Below are positions 14,795-23,676 of a stretch of 47,007 bases of DNA, one piece after another. Made by a program: the position numbers and the translations under genes. The notes beneath the pieces were generated by a model, which did not search any database, was not told the origin of the DNA, and saw nothing but the letters and a program-made list of their open reading frames with translations. Within the stretch, counting starts at the first letter, position 1. The number at the start of each line of letters is the position of its first letter. Source of the DNA: a virus; the IMG/VR virus record IMGVR_UViG_3300022745_000049, positions 1 to 47,007 of that record; one strand, 5' to 3'.

Positions 14795-14930
14795 AGCTGA
14801 CGGATTCCACCCATTTTGGATTATGTACCCTCAAGGTAAAAAGAAGTATCAACAATGGTTGAAGAACAAACTGCATCAAAATCAGACGTACTCGGAACCA
14901 ATTGCCAACAAATCCCATACATCGGATTAG
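14712..14930 (+). CDS. Hypothetical protein, 72 aa
   Basis: Helical, acidic N-terminus (DPNELLRRIQEETEIDELC) followed by LKTWLEADGFHPFWIMYPQG. Overlaps by about 80 bases on each side. No family recognised. Confidence 0.5.
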   Translation: MDPNELLRRIQEETEIDELCQNLKTWLEADGFHPFWIMYPQGKKKYQQWLKNKLHQNQTYSEPIANKSHTSD

Positions 14931-15169
14931 AAGAAGTCGGCAAAATCTTCAAAGAAGGAGAGATCAAGTACGGCAGAGGAAACTGGAAATCCAACCCCAC
15001 CCCAGAATTCAGGGCGGAACGCCTGGAACATGCAATTCGTCATTTGATGTTATGGGCTAATGGTGATCGTGAAGAAAATCATCTAGCAAAAGTCGCATGG
15101 TTTTGCTTAACCGAAATCTATCATATTTCAACACGAGGAGACGTTTTGCGTGATGCAAAAAATACGTGA
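14855..15169 (+). CDS. DUF5664-like (dATP/dGTP diphosphohydrolase N-terminal-like) protein
   Basis: A 104-aa protein with the DUF5664 pattern: EVGKIFKEGEIKYGRGNW, then EFRAERLEHAIRHLMLWANG and HLAKVAWFCLTEIYH. The invariant KYxxxNW, the RHL helix and the closing HLAxxAW helix are present. In phages this domain is annotated as the N-terminal part of a dATP/dGTP diphosphohydrolase; the catalytic role of the isolated domain is not settled. With ThyX, DUF4406 and MazG it forms a nucleotide-pool group. Confidence 0.7.
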   Translation: MVEEQTASKSDVLGTNCQQIPYIGLEEVGKIFKEGEIKYGRGNWKSNPTPEFRAERLEHAIRHLMLWANGDREENHLAKVAWFCLTEIYHISTRGDVLRDAKNT

Positions 15170-15665
15170 GAAGTATCAAGCTGCTGGTAGAGGATTTTGT
15201 TCAATTTATCTTTGTGACGAATTCTTCACACCTTTTGTGTGTGCACAACATCCAAAGAAAGTATTTGTTTTCAGTGACAACCTTCAACGTGAAGGTACAG
15301 GTGGTCAGGCTTGTATTCGTCATTGCGAAAACAGTGTTGGTATTCGTACAAAGAAATTTCCTCAATATGAACCATCAGCATATTTTACAGATGCTGACTT
15401 TGACAAATTTGTCAACTATGTCAATCATGACATAGCTTGTTTGAAAGACTTAAATAAATACCATCCATTGGTATTTTCATCTCATGGATATGGTACTGGT
15501 TTAGCAGAAATGCCTAAACGAGCACCAAATTGTTTCATTTATCTTTGCAAATCTTTGAACGAGTTTATTGGAAAAGGAGTTTTTACATGGTCGCAATATT
15601 TCGTTACGAAACCGGAGAAACAAAAAGAGTCGAGTATCCAACACCACCATCCGGACTTGTTATAA
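15150..15665 (+). CDS. Phage protein with VFVFSDNL motif (DUF7831-like), 171 aa
   Basis: The pattern KVFVFSDNLQREGTGGQACI, followed by GIRTKKFPQYEPSAYFTDAD and then LVFSSHGYGTGLAEMP, matches a conserved phage family in which GDNL-x4-GGQA and YFTDxD are the hallmarks. The biochemical role is not known to me; the fold may be Rossmann-like or macro-like. The last 79 bases overlap the next gene, and the final 20 residues lie beyond the family core. Confidence 0.65.
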   Translation: MMQKIREKYQAAGRGFCSIYLCDEFFTPFVCAQHPKKVFVFSDNLQREGTGGQACIRHCENSVGIRTKKFPQYEPSAYFTDADFDKFVNYVNHDIACLKDLNKYHPLVFSSHGYGTGLAEMPKRAPNCFIYLCKSLNEFIGKGVFTWSQYFVTKPEKQKESSIQHHHPDLL

Positions 15666-15808
15666 CAAAACGAGCAAAACAACAGATTCTTTTCATTCGA
15701 CCAACCTCCGTTACTTTTGTGGATGAACCAAGTGACTCAAGAAAAGACCAACGAAACATCGAACAATGGCAACGACTTTGCAACACAGCCACTCGACCAC
15801 GAACGTAA
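15587..15808 (+). CDS. Hypothetical protein, 73 aa
   Basis: MVAIFRYETGETKRVEYPTP, with a second strand pair (KQQILFIRPTSVTFVDEP), looks like a small beta protein. GGAAAAGGAGTTTTTAC provides a strong ribosome binding site for the ATG at 15587; the longer frame from 15530 overlaps the previous gene and lacks one. Confidence 0.55.
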   Translation: MVAIFRYETGETKRVEYPTPPSGLVITKRAKQQILFIRPTSVTFVDEPSDSRKDQRNIEQWQRLCNTATRPRT

Positions 15809-15938
15809 TTATTCAATTGTTTTGAATCTTCGTCAAATCAAAATCATTCAAAACGCACTACAACAATTATTCCAAAATAATGATGTAGTTGAACTTCGTC
15901 TATCGTTATTGGATCAAATTCATGATACTAGCAGTTGA
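15723..15938 (+). CDS. Hypothetical protein, 71 aa
   Basis: Polar N-terminus (NQVTQEKTNETSNNGND), then a helical segment (SIVLNLRQIKIIQNALQQLF). Overlaps the previous gene by 86 bases and the polymerase start by 17. No family recognised. Confidence 0.5.
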   Translation: MNQVTQEKTNETSNNGNDFATQPLDHERNYSIVLNLRQIKIIQNALQQLFQNNDVVELRLSLLDQIHDTSS

Positions 15939-17871
15939 CACAGAAACAACTGGAACAGATTCATTTCATGGATGTCGTCCATTCCTTGTCACAGCTTGTG
16001 ATGGAGTCTACGACTATACCTGGGAAGGTTCTGTTCATCCGTATACTCGTGAAGTTTTCTTTGAAGATGGTGAGATTGACCTTCTTCAAAAATATCTCGA
16101 TCAAGCTACAACACTTGTGTTTCATAACACTCAGTTTGATATGAGAATGCTCAGTTCAATTGGTATCAAAATCGATCACTTATGGAGAAAAGTAGAAGAT
16201 ACTCTAGTAGCTGCTCACGCAATCAACTCAGCTAAAGAAACTGAAAACAAAGACAAGAAAAAGAAACCAGTAGGTAGATCACTCGGTCTTAAAGACTTAT
16301 CAATCGAATACCTTGGTTACTTTGACGATGATGAGAAACGTCTTGAATTAGCAGTTCGTGCCAAAGTTGATGCTGCTCGTAAGATGGGTTATCGAGTAGC
16401 TAAAGAAGGTGATCCACACTTCCCAGGAATCAAGAAGAACGGTACGTCTTTCTGGAAGATGGATTACTGGTTAGCACCTACAGAAGTCAAAGAATATGGT
16501 TCTCACGATGCTCGTCGTACACTTGCATTATGGTCCCCATTCAAAGACTCTTTGATCCGTGATGGTCTGTGGGAAGTCTATCGTAAACGTATGAAACTTC
16601 TTCGTATTGCTTACGATATGCAAACCTACGGCAAATTCTTCTACACTCCATTAGCAGAAGAAAAGCTGAATGAACTCGACGATCAAATCAAACGATGTAA
16701 AACAGCAATTCGTAATCTTTCTGGTCTAAACTATGCATTTGACTCAGACAAGAAAGAACACTTGAAAGACTTGCTGTTTAACTACTTGAAGATTACTCCT
16801 GAATATTTCACAAAAGGAAGAAATCCTCAACCACAAGTCGATAAAGCAGCTATTGAAGCATACACAAAAAAATACAGTGACACAAAATGCTTACAATATC
16901 TCGCTCGACTTCGTAAACTGATCAAACGTCGAACAGATATCCTTTCATACATTCGTTGGACAGACGAAAACTCTCGACTCCACAGTAACCTTAATGTTAC
17001 AGGCACTCGTGAAACCCGTCAATCATCATCTTCTCCTAACGACCAAAACTTCGAGAGAATGATGAGAGCAATCCTCACAGGTCCTCCCCCAGGATCAGTG
17101 TGGATTTCCACAGATATGGTGAACATAGAACTTCGTATTTGGGCTTACTCTGTTAACAACAAAGAACTCATTCAGAAGTTCGAACAAGGTTATTCTGTTC
17201 ACGAAATGATCATGGAGATCATCTATCCGGAAGAATTCAAACTAATCAAATTAGTTAAGAAAATTCCAGAGAAAGACTTAACTAAAGATCAACTTCATAT
17301 CGTCAATTGCTACGGTTACGTCAAAAACGGTAACTTTGCATTGATTTATGGTGGATCAAAGAACAAAGTCAACATGACTTACTACGGTGGTAAAAAGAAT
17401 CCACCAGACTACATTAGTAAGATCGACAAACAATTCCCAGGTATTCAAGATTTCACTAAATCTCGAATCGAAATGTGTGAAGAAAATCTAAAACGTTTTG
17501 GAACTTACTCTGTTATTACTCTTGGCGGTTATCGTCTTGAAGTACCAACAGATGAACCGTTCAAAGCATGTAACTTTTACATTCAAGGAGGTGCCGGACT
17601 TATTATGACAGACTGTATGATCGATTGGTCAGAACACCCGACGTACTTCAAACACGACTGTCATATGTTTTCACAAGTCCATGACTCACTCGATACAGAA
17701 GTTAAGATCACCGAACATCTTCGTAAAATCATCAAGGACAAACTAGAGTGTATGAGTAATGCAGGAAAGAAGTATATTCCAACTTGCGATATTTCCTACA
17801 AACTTGTTGTCCATTCCTCTGACAAAGAGAATCCTATCATCAAGGACCTCTTAGAGAACCCAGTCAAATGA
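15922..17871 (+). CDS. Family A DNA polymerase with 3'-5' exonuclease domain
   Basis: The replicative polymerase, 649 aa. Exonuclease: Exo I LAVDTETTG (D6, E8), Exo II VFHNTQFDMRML, Exo III YGSHDARRTLALW. Polymerase: motif A VWISTDMVNIELRIWAY (catalytic Asp), motif B region VKNGNFALIYGG, motif C FSQVHDSLDTEV. Motif C is normally HDE in this family; here Ser replaces the Glu while the catalytic Asp is kept. Motif A also reads TDMVNIELR rather than DYSQIELR. The ATG at 15922 puts Exo I at the N-terminus; a start at 15889 is less likely. It overlaps the next small gene by four bases. Confidence 0.93.
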   Translation: MILAVDTETTGTDSFHGCRPFLVTACDGVYDYTWEGSVHPYTREVFFEDGEIDLLQKYLDQATTLVFHNTQFDMRMLSSIGIKIDHLWRKVEDTLVAAHAINSAKETENKDKKKKPVGRSLGLKDLSIEYLGYFDDDEKRLELAVRAKVDAARKMGYRVAKEGDPHFPGIKKNGTSFWKMDYWLAPTEVKEYGSHDARRTLALWSPFKDSLIRDGLWEVYRKRMKLLRIAYDMQTYGKFFYTPLAEEKLNELDDQIKRCKTAIRNLSGLNYAFDSDKKEHLKDLLFNYLKITPEYFTKGRNPQPQVDKAAIEAYTKKYSDTKCLQYLARLRKLIKRRTDILSYIRWTDENSRLHSNLNVTGTRETRQSSSSPNDQNFERMMRAILTGPPPGSVWISTDMVNIELRIWAYSVNNKELIQKFEQGYSVHEMIMEIIYPEEFKLIKLVKKIPEKDLTKDQLHIVNCYGYVKNGNFALIYGGSKNKVNMTYYGGKKNPPDYISKIDKQFPGIQDFTKSRIEMCEENLKRFGTYSVITLGGYRLEVPTDEPFKACNFYIQGGAGLIMTDCMIDWSEHPTYFKHDCHMFSQVHDSLDTEVKITEHLRKIIKDKLECMSNAGKKYIPTCDISYKLVVHSSDKENPIIKDLLENPVK

Positions 17872-18071
17872 GTTTAACAATCAAATCTAAGCTAATCATT
17901 GCTAAAGGAACTCTGGCCGAGATATACTATGACCTAGACAACGACTCCTCCCCAGAAGCTGTAGCCCGCACGTTGGAACGGATTCGACGTGTACTAAACA
18001 ACCCTAGCAATGCAGACCTTCAATACCTCTTGATTTTGAAAGAAAAAGTCGAGTCAAATGAACATATTTGA
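17868..18071 (+). CDS. Hypothetical protein, 67 aa
   Basis: A helical protein (KLIIAKGTLAEIYYDLDN, VARTLERIRRVLNN) wedged between polymerase and primase-helicase with overlaps on both sides. It might be a replication accessory factor by position only. Confidence 0.55.
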   Translation: MSLTIKSKLIIAKGTLAEIYYDLDNDSSPEAVARTLERIRRVLNNPSNADLQYLLILKEKVESNEHI

Positions 18072-20106
18072 GTTTCACACAGGTCTCAAACCTGTCTCAC
18101 ATGCAAATGACAATGAGTCAATCGATTGTCCTTTCTGTGAGAAAGAACATAAATTTTTTTACAACAAAGAGTCTTTTCTTTGGCAATGTAAAGTATGTCA
18201 ACGTAGTGGTAATCACGTCACGTTTGTTAGAGAGCTATATGATCAATTTAAAACAGCAACAGAAGCTCAGACGTTCTTAGCAAATCTTCGTGGTTTACCT
18301 ATTTCTGCTTTTGCAGATTTGAAACCAAAATACAATACAATGAACAATTCTTATATTGTTCCTTCGTACCGTCACGGAAAGATCAACAACTTATACAAAA
18401 TCACTCAGGTACGAAAACAAGATAAGAAAACTGGTGAATGGAAAGACAAATGGATTGTGATGAACAGTCCTGGTCCTTTCAAACCAACAGTCACAAACTG
18501 GGACGAAACAACAGAAGATACCGTCATGGTTTGTGAAGGAGTTATTTGGGACAGAGCAGCAGCTAAAGCAATCATTGGCAGTAACCCAATCACACCTATC
18601 GGTATCCCCGGAGCAGGAACATGGAATGCTGAATGGTGTGAAATACTTGCCGAGAAAGACGTTATCTTTGCCTACGATAACGACTCTGCTGGTCGACAAG
18701 GGTTTGAGAAAGTAATTATAAATCATATCGCACAATCTCAATTCAAACCCAAGTCAATATCATTCCTCAAATGGCCCGAAAACAAACCAGAAGGTTACGA
18801 TCTTAACGATCTCTATAACGATGAAGGTAAAGGTTCATTTGGTAAACTAAAGGAATGGATCAAACCTTACACCGCCCCAGAAAATGTTGTGGTCGTTAAG
18901 AGCACAATCGATACTGTCGAAGCTGATATGTCGTGTGATACATTTGACAAACTACTTTCGTCGTTTGAATCAGTGTACCATACAACAGAACAAATGAAGA
19001 TGGCTCTACTTTTAGTTCTAACTTCGATTTACTCAACCAAAGTCGAAGGTGAGCAATTATGGATTCGTCTCATTGGTGCTCCATCTTCCGGTAAAACAAC
19101 AATTGCTAAAACTGTTTCAGGTTCTAGCCAAGTTGTGTTAAAATCAACTTTTACAGGATTGTTTTCTGGTTGGAAAGACGACAAAGGTACAGACAATTCT
19201 CTAGTTCCTTTGATTGCCGGCAAAACTTTGATTGTTAAAGATGCTGACGCATTGATGCAACAAGGTAACATCCAACAAATTATGTCGCAACTTCGAGACT
19301 TTTACGATAAAGATAGCTCGACGTTTTATCGACACGGTTTGTCTCACGATTATCGTAACATTCGATCAACAATGGTACTTTGCGGTACTCGTGTTCTTCG
19401 TCGTTCCGATCAATCATTCCTTGGTGAACGATTCCTTGACTTTGAACTCGAACTAACAGAACGAGACAGAGAACTGATCGAAGAACGTATGCTTCAACGA
19501 TCCATGGCAGTAGCTATGAACCAGAGTTCCCTTCCCCCAGACACTCCGGTGATTGCAGCAGCCAAAGGTTTTCTTGAACATGTTCTTGCTCGTTCAGTTT
19601 CCACAGTCCTTGGTCCAAGAGAACAAATGAACATTCGGATGTGGGCTAAACTAGCAACACAACTTCGAACCAAAGTTGACCGTGAAAAGTACGGACACAG
19701 AGATATCACGTTTGAACCTGTTATCGAAGTCCCTGCTCGTCTAATCGGTCAGCTAACCAAATTGTACATGTGTGCTCCTGTTATTTTCAACGAAAGTAAA
19801 CCAAATGAAATCGTTCATCGATTGGTCGCAGATGTCACAAAACATATCATCGACACTAAATCTCTTCGATACCGAATTGTCAAACAAATTGCAAGAGACT
19901 GGAAAAGTCGTGATGAACTTCTTTATGGATTGTTGCCGGAAGAAATTGATCCAGAAAGAATGAACAGAGAGTTGCAAGACTTAATGGCTCTAAAACTTAT
20001 CAATGCTGCCAAAATGAACAATTCTTCTGGAATTGGTCGGCACGTTATTAAGTTTCAAGTAGTTGATAAACTAAAAGAAGGACTCGAACACTTAGGAATC
20101 GACTAA
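18058..20106 (+). CDS. Primase-helicase (zinc finger, TOPRIM, ATPase)
   Basis: A 682-aa replication protein. Residues 24-47 form a zinc finger (C24-x2-C27, C44-x2-C47). A TOPRIM-like domain follows with VCEG (E160) and AYDNDSAGRQG (D207, D209). The C-terminal half is a P-loop ATPase: Walker A GAPSSGKTT (340-348), Walker B LIVKDADAL (about 391-399), and GERFLDFELE as probable arginine-finger/sensor region. It would prime and unwind DNA at the fork beside the polymerase. The ATPase does not look like DnaB/T7 gp4; it is closer to AAA+ helicase modules fused to primases. It shares one base with the terminase start. Confidence 0.85.
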   Translation: MNIFEFHTGLKPVSHANDNESIDCPFCEKEHKFFYNKESFLWQCKVCQRSGNHVTFVRELYDQFKTATEAQTFLANLRGLPISAFADLKPKYNTMNNSYIVPSYRHGKINNLYKITQVRKQDKKTGEWKDKWIVMNSPGPFKPTVTNWDETTEDTVMVCEGVIWDRAAAKAIIGSNPITPIGIPGAGTWNAEWCEILAEKDVIFAYDNDSAGRQGFEKVIINHIAQSQFKPKSISFLKWPENKPEGYDLNDLYNDEGKGSFGKLKEWIKPYTAPENVVVVKSTIDTVEADMSCDTFDKLLSSFESVYHTTEQMKMALLLVLTSIYSTKVEGEQLWIRLIGAPSSGKTTIAKTVSGSSQVVLKSTFTGLFSGWKDDKGTDNSLVPLIAGKTLIVKDADALMQQGNIQQIMSQLRDFYDKDSSTFYRHGLSHDYRNIRSTMVLCGTRVLRRSDQSFLGERFLDFELELTERDRELIEERMLQRSMAVAMNQSSLPPDTPVIAAAKGFLEHVLARSVSTVLGPREQMNIRMWAKLATQLRTKVDREKYGHRDITFEPVIEVPARLIGQLTKLYMCAPVIFNESKPNEIVHRLVADVTKHIIDTKSLRYRIVKQIARDWKSRDELLYGLLPEEIDPERMNRELQDLMALKLINAAKMNNSSGIGRHVIKFQVVDKLKEGLEHLGID

Positions 20107-22274
20107 TGGCAGTAGTAGACCCATTTGCACCTTTTGATGACGACGAAGACCCACTGGAAAAGTTCGGTCTCGACTACAATCAATTCCAAACATTCAAACG
20201 TAGAGAAATAGAAAGGCGATCACAACGACGTAAAGCAAACGAACTCAATGAACTAGGCAAACCTCCAACTCTCCCCCCAGAAATTCTGGCGGAGCGAGAG
20301 TTGTATCGAAATGATTATACGCTACTCCATGAAAAAATGTTTCCTCACAGTACGGGGGTGAAACCTTTTGGAGAACAACAAAAGACAGCAATCAGACGAT
20401 TTCAACGTATCATTCAAGGTCAAGGTAAACTTGTTCAAGCCGAACCTCGTAGTTTTGTGAAAACAGGTAGAGCAGTTAATCAAATTGTTAAAGCTGTTCT
20501 TGATGGTGATAGTAAATTTGTTCTTATTGTTTCTTCTGCAAAAGCAAAATCGGAAGAAATTCTTGAACAAATTAAAACAGAATTGATTGACAATGAAGAA
20601 ATCGAACGATTGTATCCAATGGTTGCAAAAGCTTTCCAAGCAATTGCTGACAACCCGACAAAAGCAGGTCGTCAAACAGTTGAAGGAAAACTAACAAACA
20701 TTGGTATGACTCGAGATTATATTCGTTTTCCAGCCATTCCAGGAGAACCCTCGTCAGGTTCTATGATTATGGTGAAAACGAAAGATAACATTCGAGGATT
20801 ATCTAAGAAAATTCGATATGGTCCTAGTTCTGGTCAATTGATTCGACCAGACTTTTGTTTGTTAGACGACATTCAGACAGATAAAGAAGCAAAAAGTCCG
20901 ACTGTTGTTTCAAACATTGTCAGTGTTATCAAACGATCTCTAGCTTTTGCCGGCTCACACAGCACTCGTTTGAGAGTTATCATGACGATTACTCCAAACT
21001 GCAAAGGTGACGTTGCTTCTCACTTCATTCTCAAAGAACCTTCTTATGAAGTTGCAACTTACTCGATGATCGAGAAGATGCCTGAAAGAATGGACCTTTG
21101 GAATGAGTTTGGTCAAATCATTCTTAACTTCGATAAATACGTCGAAGGTGACTGGATGAAAGCCCAACTTCGTGGTAAGCAATTTGTTCTTGATAATTAC
21201 GAAGAACTTCACAAAGGTTCTAAAGTAGCATGGGAATGGGCATATGACTGGAAGAACGAAGAATCGTTCGAAGTCTCTGCTTTGCACCACGCTATGATTT
21301 TGTTTTACGAAGAAGGTGTTGAAGCCTTTAACTATGAATGCCAATGTATTATTCCAACAGAAGAATCAGGTGGTGTTCAATACAAGGCTTCTTACGAACA
21401 AATCAACGATAAAATTGTAAACCTTCCTCGTTACAAAGTACCTTTAAGAGTAAAAGATATTGTTACGCATATCGACTGTAACCAAGATTTGCTAACATAT
21501 CTTACAATTGGATCAGACGCAACTTTCACACCACACATCATAGACTATGGAATTTTCCCTCCCCAGCCAAGTGATTTTTGGTCAAAGTCGTCTATTCATT
21601 ATACTCTTGCTTCGTACTTTTCAAATGTTCCAAAAGGTGACGTTTCAACACTTATTTACCAAGGTGCTTCTGAGTTAATTAAACTCTTAGGCAATAATCG
21701 ATACGTTAGAGAAGATAACTTTGAATTAACAAATCGTCTCATAGGTATCGACGTTAACTGGGAAGGTGAATCTGTTTATCGAGCAATTCGAGAATCTCCT
21801 CACCGAAATATAGTTGTTGCAACTCAAGGTTTGTTCTATGGTGTTAAAGACAAACCTTTGATGGAACAAAGTGATACTTCTCGTGATTTACACTTTCATT
21901 GTTATACTGCTCCTGGATCAGACAAAGTAACTCCGTGTCTTAGAATGGATGTTAACAACATCAAAACTCTAGTACATAGAAGTTTTATTGCTGCCAAAGG
22001 AACAATAGGTTCATCTACTATCTTCCTCCCAGAAGAAGGGCTGAACCATATGTTGTACAATCAACATCTTCAAGCAGAAGACCCAACTCAATTAGTAAAC
22101 GAGAAAGACGAAAGAGTTGTTGTTGAATGGCATAACAAACGTGACAATGATAACGAGTATTTTGATAACACTGTTGGAGGTTTTGCTTTACTTTTCAAAT
22201 TAGGAAGATCATTGCAAAAGATGATACCTAAAACAAGTTTTACTGACATCAATGATTGGTTTCAGCAAGACTAG
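20106..22274 (+). CDS. terL: Terminase large subunit
   Basis: The genome-packaging motor, 722 aa. The ATPase part shows a divergent Walker A, QAEPRSFVKTGRAVNQ (usual form PRGHGKS), Walker B DFCLLDDIQTDKEAKSP and a coupling-motif-like VIMTITP. The C-terminal RNase H-like nuclease includes IGIDVNWEGESVYRAI with the first metal Asp. A small subunit is not recognised upstream. It is the last gene before a strong terminator, so packaging is transcribed with the replication genes rather than with the capsid genes. Confidence 0.88.
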   Translation: MAVVDPFAPFDDDEDPLEKFGLDYNQFQTFKRREIERRSQRRKANELNELGKPPTLPPEILAERELYRNDYTLLHEKMFPHSTGVKPFGEQQKTAIRRFQRIIQGQGKLVQAEPRSFVKTGRAVNQIVKAVLDGDSKFVLIVSSAKAKSEEILEQIKTELIDNEEIERLYPMVAKAFQAIADNPTKAGRQTVEGKLTNIGMTRDYIRFPAIPGEPSSGSMIMVKTKDNIRGLSKKIRYGPSSGQLIRPDFCLLDDIQTDKEAKSPTVVSNIVSVIKRSLAFAGSHSTRLRVIMTITPNCKGDVASHFILKEPSYEVATYSMIEKMPERMDLWNEFGQIILNFDKYVEGDWMKAQLRGKQFVLDNYEELHKGSKVAWEWAYDWKNEESFEVSALHHAMILFYEEGVEAFNYECQCIIPTEESGGVQYKASYEQINDKIVNLPRYKVPLRVKDIVTHIDCNQDLLTYLTIGSDATFTPHIIDYGIFPPQPSDFWSKSSIHYTLASYFSNVPKGDVSTLIYQGASELIKLLGNNRYVREDNFELTNRLIGIDVNWEGESVYRAIRESPHRNIVVATQGLFYGVKDKPLMEQSDTSRDLHFHCYTAPGSDKVTPCLRMDVNNIKTLVHRSFIAAKGTIGSSTIFLPEEGLNHMLYNQHLQAEDPTQLVNEKDERVVVEWHNKRDNDNEYFDNTVGGFALLFKLGRSLQKMIPKTSFTDINDWFQQD

Positions 22275-22328
22275 GTTTTATTATCATAAAAAAATAATTG
22301 TTTTTTGCGTGATTTTCTATTCACTTTT

Positions 22329-22370
22329 GGGCGTTTTTTCGTATAATTTATACGGAGAACGCCCTTTTTT
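22329..22370 (+). terminator. Strong rho-independent terminator
   Basis: Stem GGGCGTT (22329-22335) and AACGCCC (22358-22364) with an inner palindrome CGTATAA/TTATACG, followed by six T. It ends the replication/terminase transcript. Confidence 0.93.
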
Positions 22371-22371
22371 C

Positions 22372-22388
22372 GTATCATAATCTGATAC
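22372..22388 (+). promoter_or_regulatory. TATCA-N5-TGATA dyad before the accessory/structural unit
   Basis: GTATCA-TAATC-TGATAC lies directly after the terminator and 26 bases before the protease start. It has the same core and spacing as the dyads at 127-141, 42887-42901 and 43213-43227. It is a probable operator for the next transcription unit. Confidence 0.45.
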
Positions 22389-22414
22389 TAAAACCCTCAA
22401 CAAAAAGCACTTTT

Positions 22415-23350
22415 ATGTCTACTCAAGACTTAGGACCTATTGTAACACTTCCACCGGACCTTGTTGCCGATGTTGAAGTTCTCGCAGCACCAGGAAATCT
22501 CTGGCATATCCCGTCTGACGTATTCAACAAAATTTGGGAAAAGACAAAAGGTACTGGTATCAAGGTAGCTATCCTTGATACAGGTATGAATTCACATGAT
22601 CTGTTACCCGAACCAATTGAGGCACGTTCTTTTATAGCTGGTGAGAGCTATAGAGACGGCAATGGGCACGGAACCCATTGTGCAGGGACCGTCCTAGGGC
22701 GAGAGGGTATAGGACTGGCCCCTGCTGCCCAATTGATTGTGGGTAAAGTTCTTTCCAACAGTGGGTCAGGTTCATCAGATGCAATTGCTCAAGGCATTCG
22801 TTGGGCAGTTGACGTAGGAGCAGACATCATCAGTATGTCTCTCGGTTCTCCATCACCGTACAGTCCAATGCAAGAAGCATTGCAATATGCTTGGCAGAAA
22901 CACGTTATTGTTGTTTCAGCAGCAGGTAATTCAGGATTCAACGGAGTATCCAATTCAATTGGATATCCAGCCCGATACACAGAATCTTTGTGTATTGGTG
23001 CCTACCGATCAGACGGACAGCGAGCCTCATTTTCATCTGGAGGCCGGGAATTAGATGTCTGTTGCCCAGGGCAAGACATCATTTCTTGTTCTACGACGAA
23101 TGGTTTCCGTAGCATGTCGGGAACCAGTATGGCAACTCCTTTCTCAGCAGGATTGTTTGCTCTGATCCTGGAACTGATGAGAAAAGAAGGGAATTCCGAA
23201 TTTGCCAACGTAGAAGCTGTCCGCACATTTTTATCAAAATACTGTGAGGATAAAGGAACACCTGGTAAAGACCCCTATTGGGGAGTCGGTATTCCAAAAA
23301 CCTCTGAGATTGTTAAAGCACTCAGCAACGATACACTGGAGTACCTATGA
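22415..23350 (+). CDS. Subtilisin-like serine protease (S8 family) without signal peptide
   Basis: A 311-aa subtilase with the full triad: D55 in VAILDTGMNSHD, H85 in GHGTHCAGTVLG and S238 in SGTSMATPF, plus the oxyanion Asn N172 in SAAGNSGF. There is no signal peptide and hardly any propeptide (about 45 residues before the catalytic core), so it is not a classical secreted subtilisin. It is the first gene of the unit that runs on to the portal, and could process virion proteins or act in host lysis. Base composition is somewhat richer in GC than the neighbours, which fits acquisition from a host. Its stop overlaps the next ATG. Confidence 0.92.
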   Translation: MSTQDLGPIVTLPPDLVADVEVLAAPGNLWHIPSDVFNKIWEKTKGTGIKVAILDTGMNSHDLLPEPIEARSFIAGESYRDGNGHGTHCAGTVLGREGIGLAPAAQLIVGKVLSNSGSGSSDAIAQGIRWAVDVGADIISMSLGSPSPYSPMQEALQYAWQKHVIVVSAAGNSGFNGVSNSIGYPARYTESLCIGAYRSDGQRASFSSGGRELDVCCPGQDIISCSTTNGFRSMSGTSMATPFSAGLFALILELMRKEGNSEFANVEAVRTFLSKYCEDKGTPGKDPYWGVGIPKTSEIVKALSNDTLEYL

Positions 23351-23664
23351 GACAATTGTTACGAAATGATCGACCTATTCGATCAATTGAACTTGCGGCC
23401 GATACCAACACGATTATCGAACCAGCCAACAACAACCGAACCACGTTCGAAATCCAAAACATTGGTGCAGCCGATGTTTACTTGCAATTCGGCAGACCAG
23501 CAATTGTCGGGCAATGTTTCAAACTCACCCCAGGAAGTTCCTGGTTTGCCCCAGTCAACGGTATGCCTTACAAATCCATCAACGTAATTGCTGATGGTGC
23601 CAATTCCAAAGTTGCCGTCTATAGTGATTATGTCACTACAGACATTGTTGTTACCCTCGAATAA
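23347..23664 (+). CDS. Small beta-sandwich-like protein, 105 aa
   Basis: A repeated-strand pattern (NNNRTTFEIQNIGAADVYLQ, then FGRPAIVGQCFKLTPGSSWF) is typical of small phage or host surface-associated beta-sandwich proteins. The order of strands recalls the protein at 26266. It may be a virion decoration or fibre-associated subunit; no family name can be given. Confidence 0.55.
   Translation: MRQLLRNDRPIRSIELAADTNTIIEPANNNRTTFEIQNIGAADVYLQFGRPAIVGQCFKLTPGSSWFAPVNGMPYKSINVIADGANSKVAVYSDYVTTDIVVTLE
23530..23544 (+). repeat. CCCCAG-type palindrome
   Basis: CCAGGAA-G-TTCCTGG, a perfect 7-1-7 palindrome starting within CACCCCAGG, inside the gene at 23347. Confidence 0.65.
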
Positions 23665-23676
23665 GGATTTTATGTT

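Noticed and set aside
14855-15169. Fusion of DUF5664 to the next gene by frameshift
   Set aside because: The overlap of 20 bases is the same as elsewhere in this block, and both products have complete family patterns.
15922-17871. 2-aminoadenine (Z-genome) polymerase
   Set aside because: No PurZ-like gene is seen, and MazG plus DUF5664 domains alone do not establish a Z-genome.
22342-22347. TATAAT as a -10 promoter element
   Set aside because: It lies inside the stem of the terminator and has no suitable -35 hexamer 17 bases upstream.
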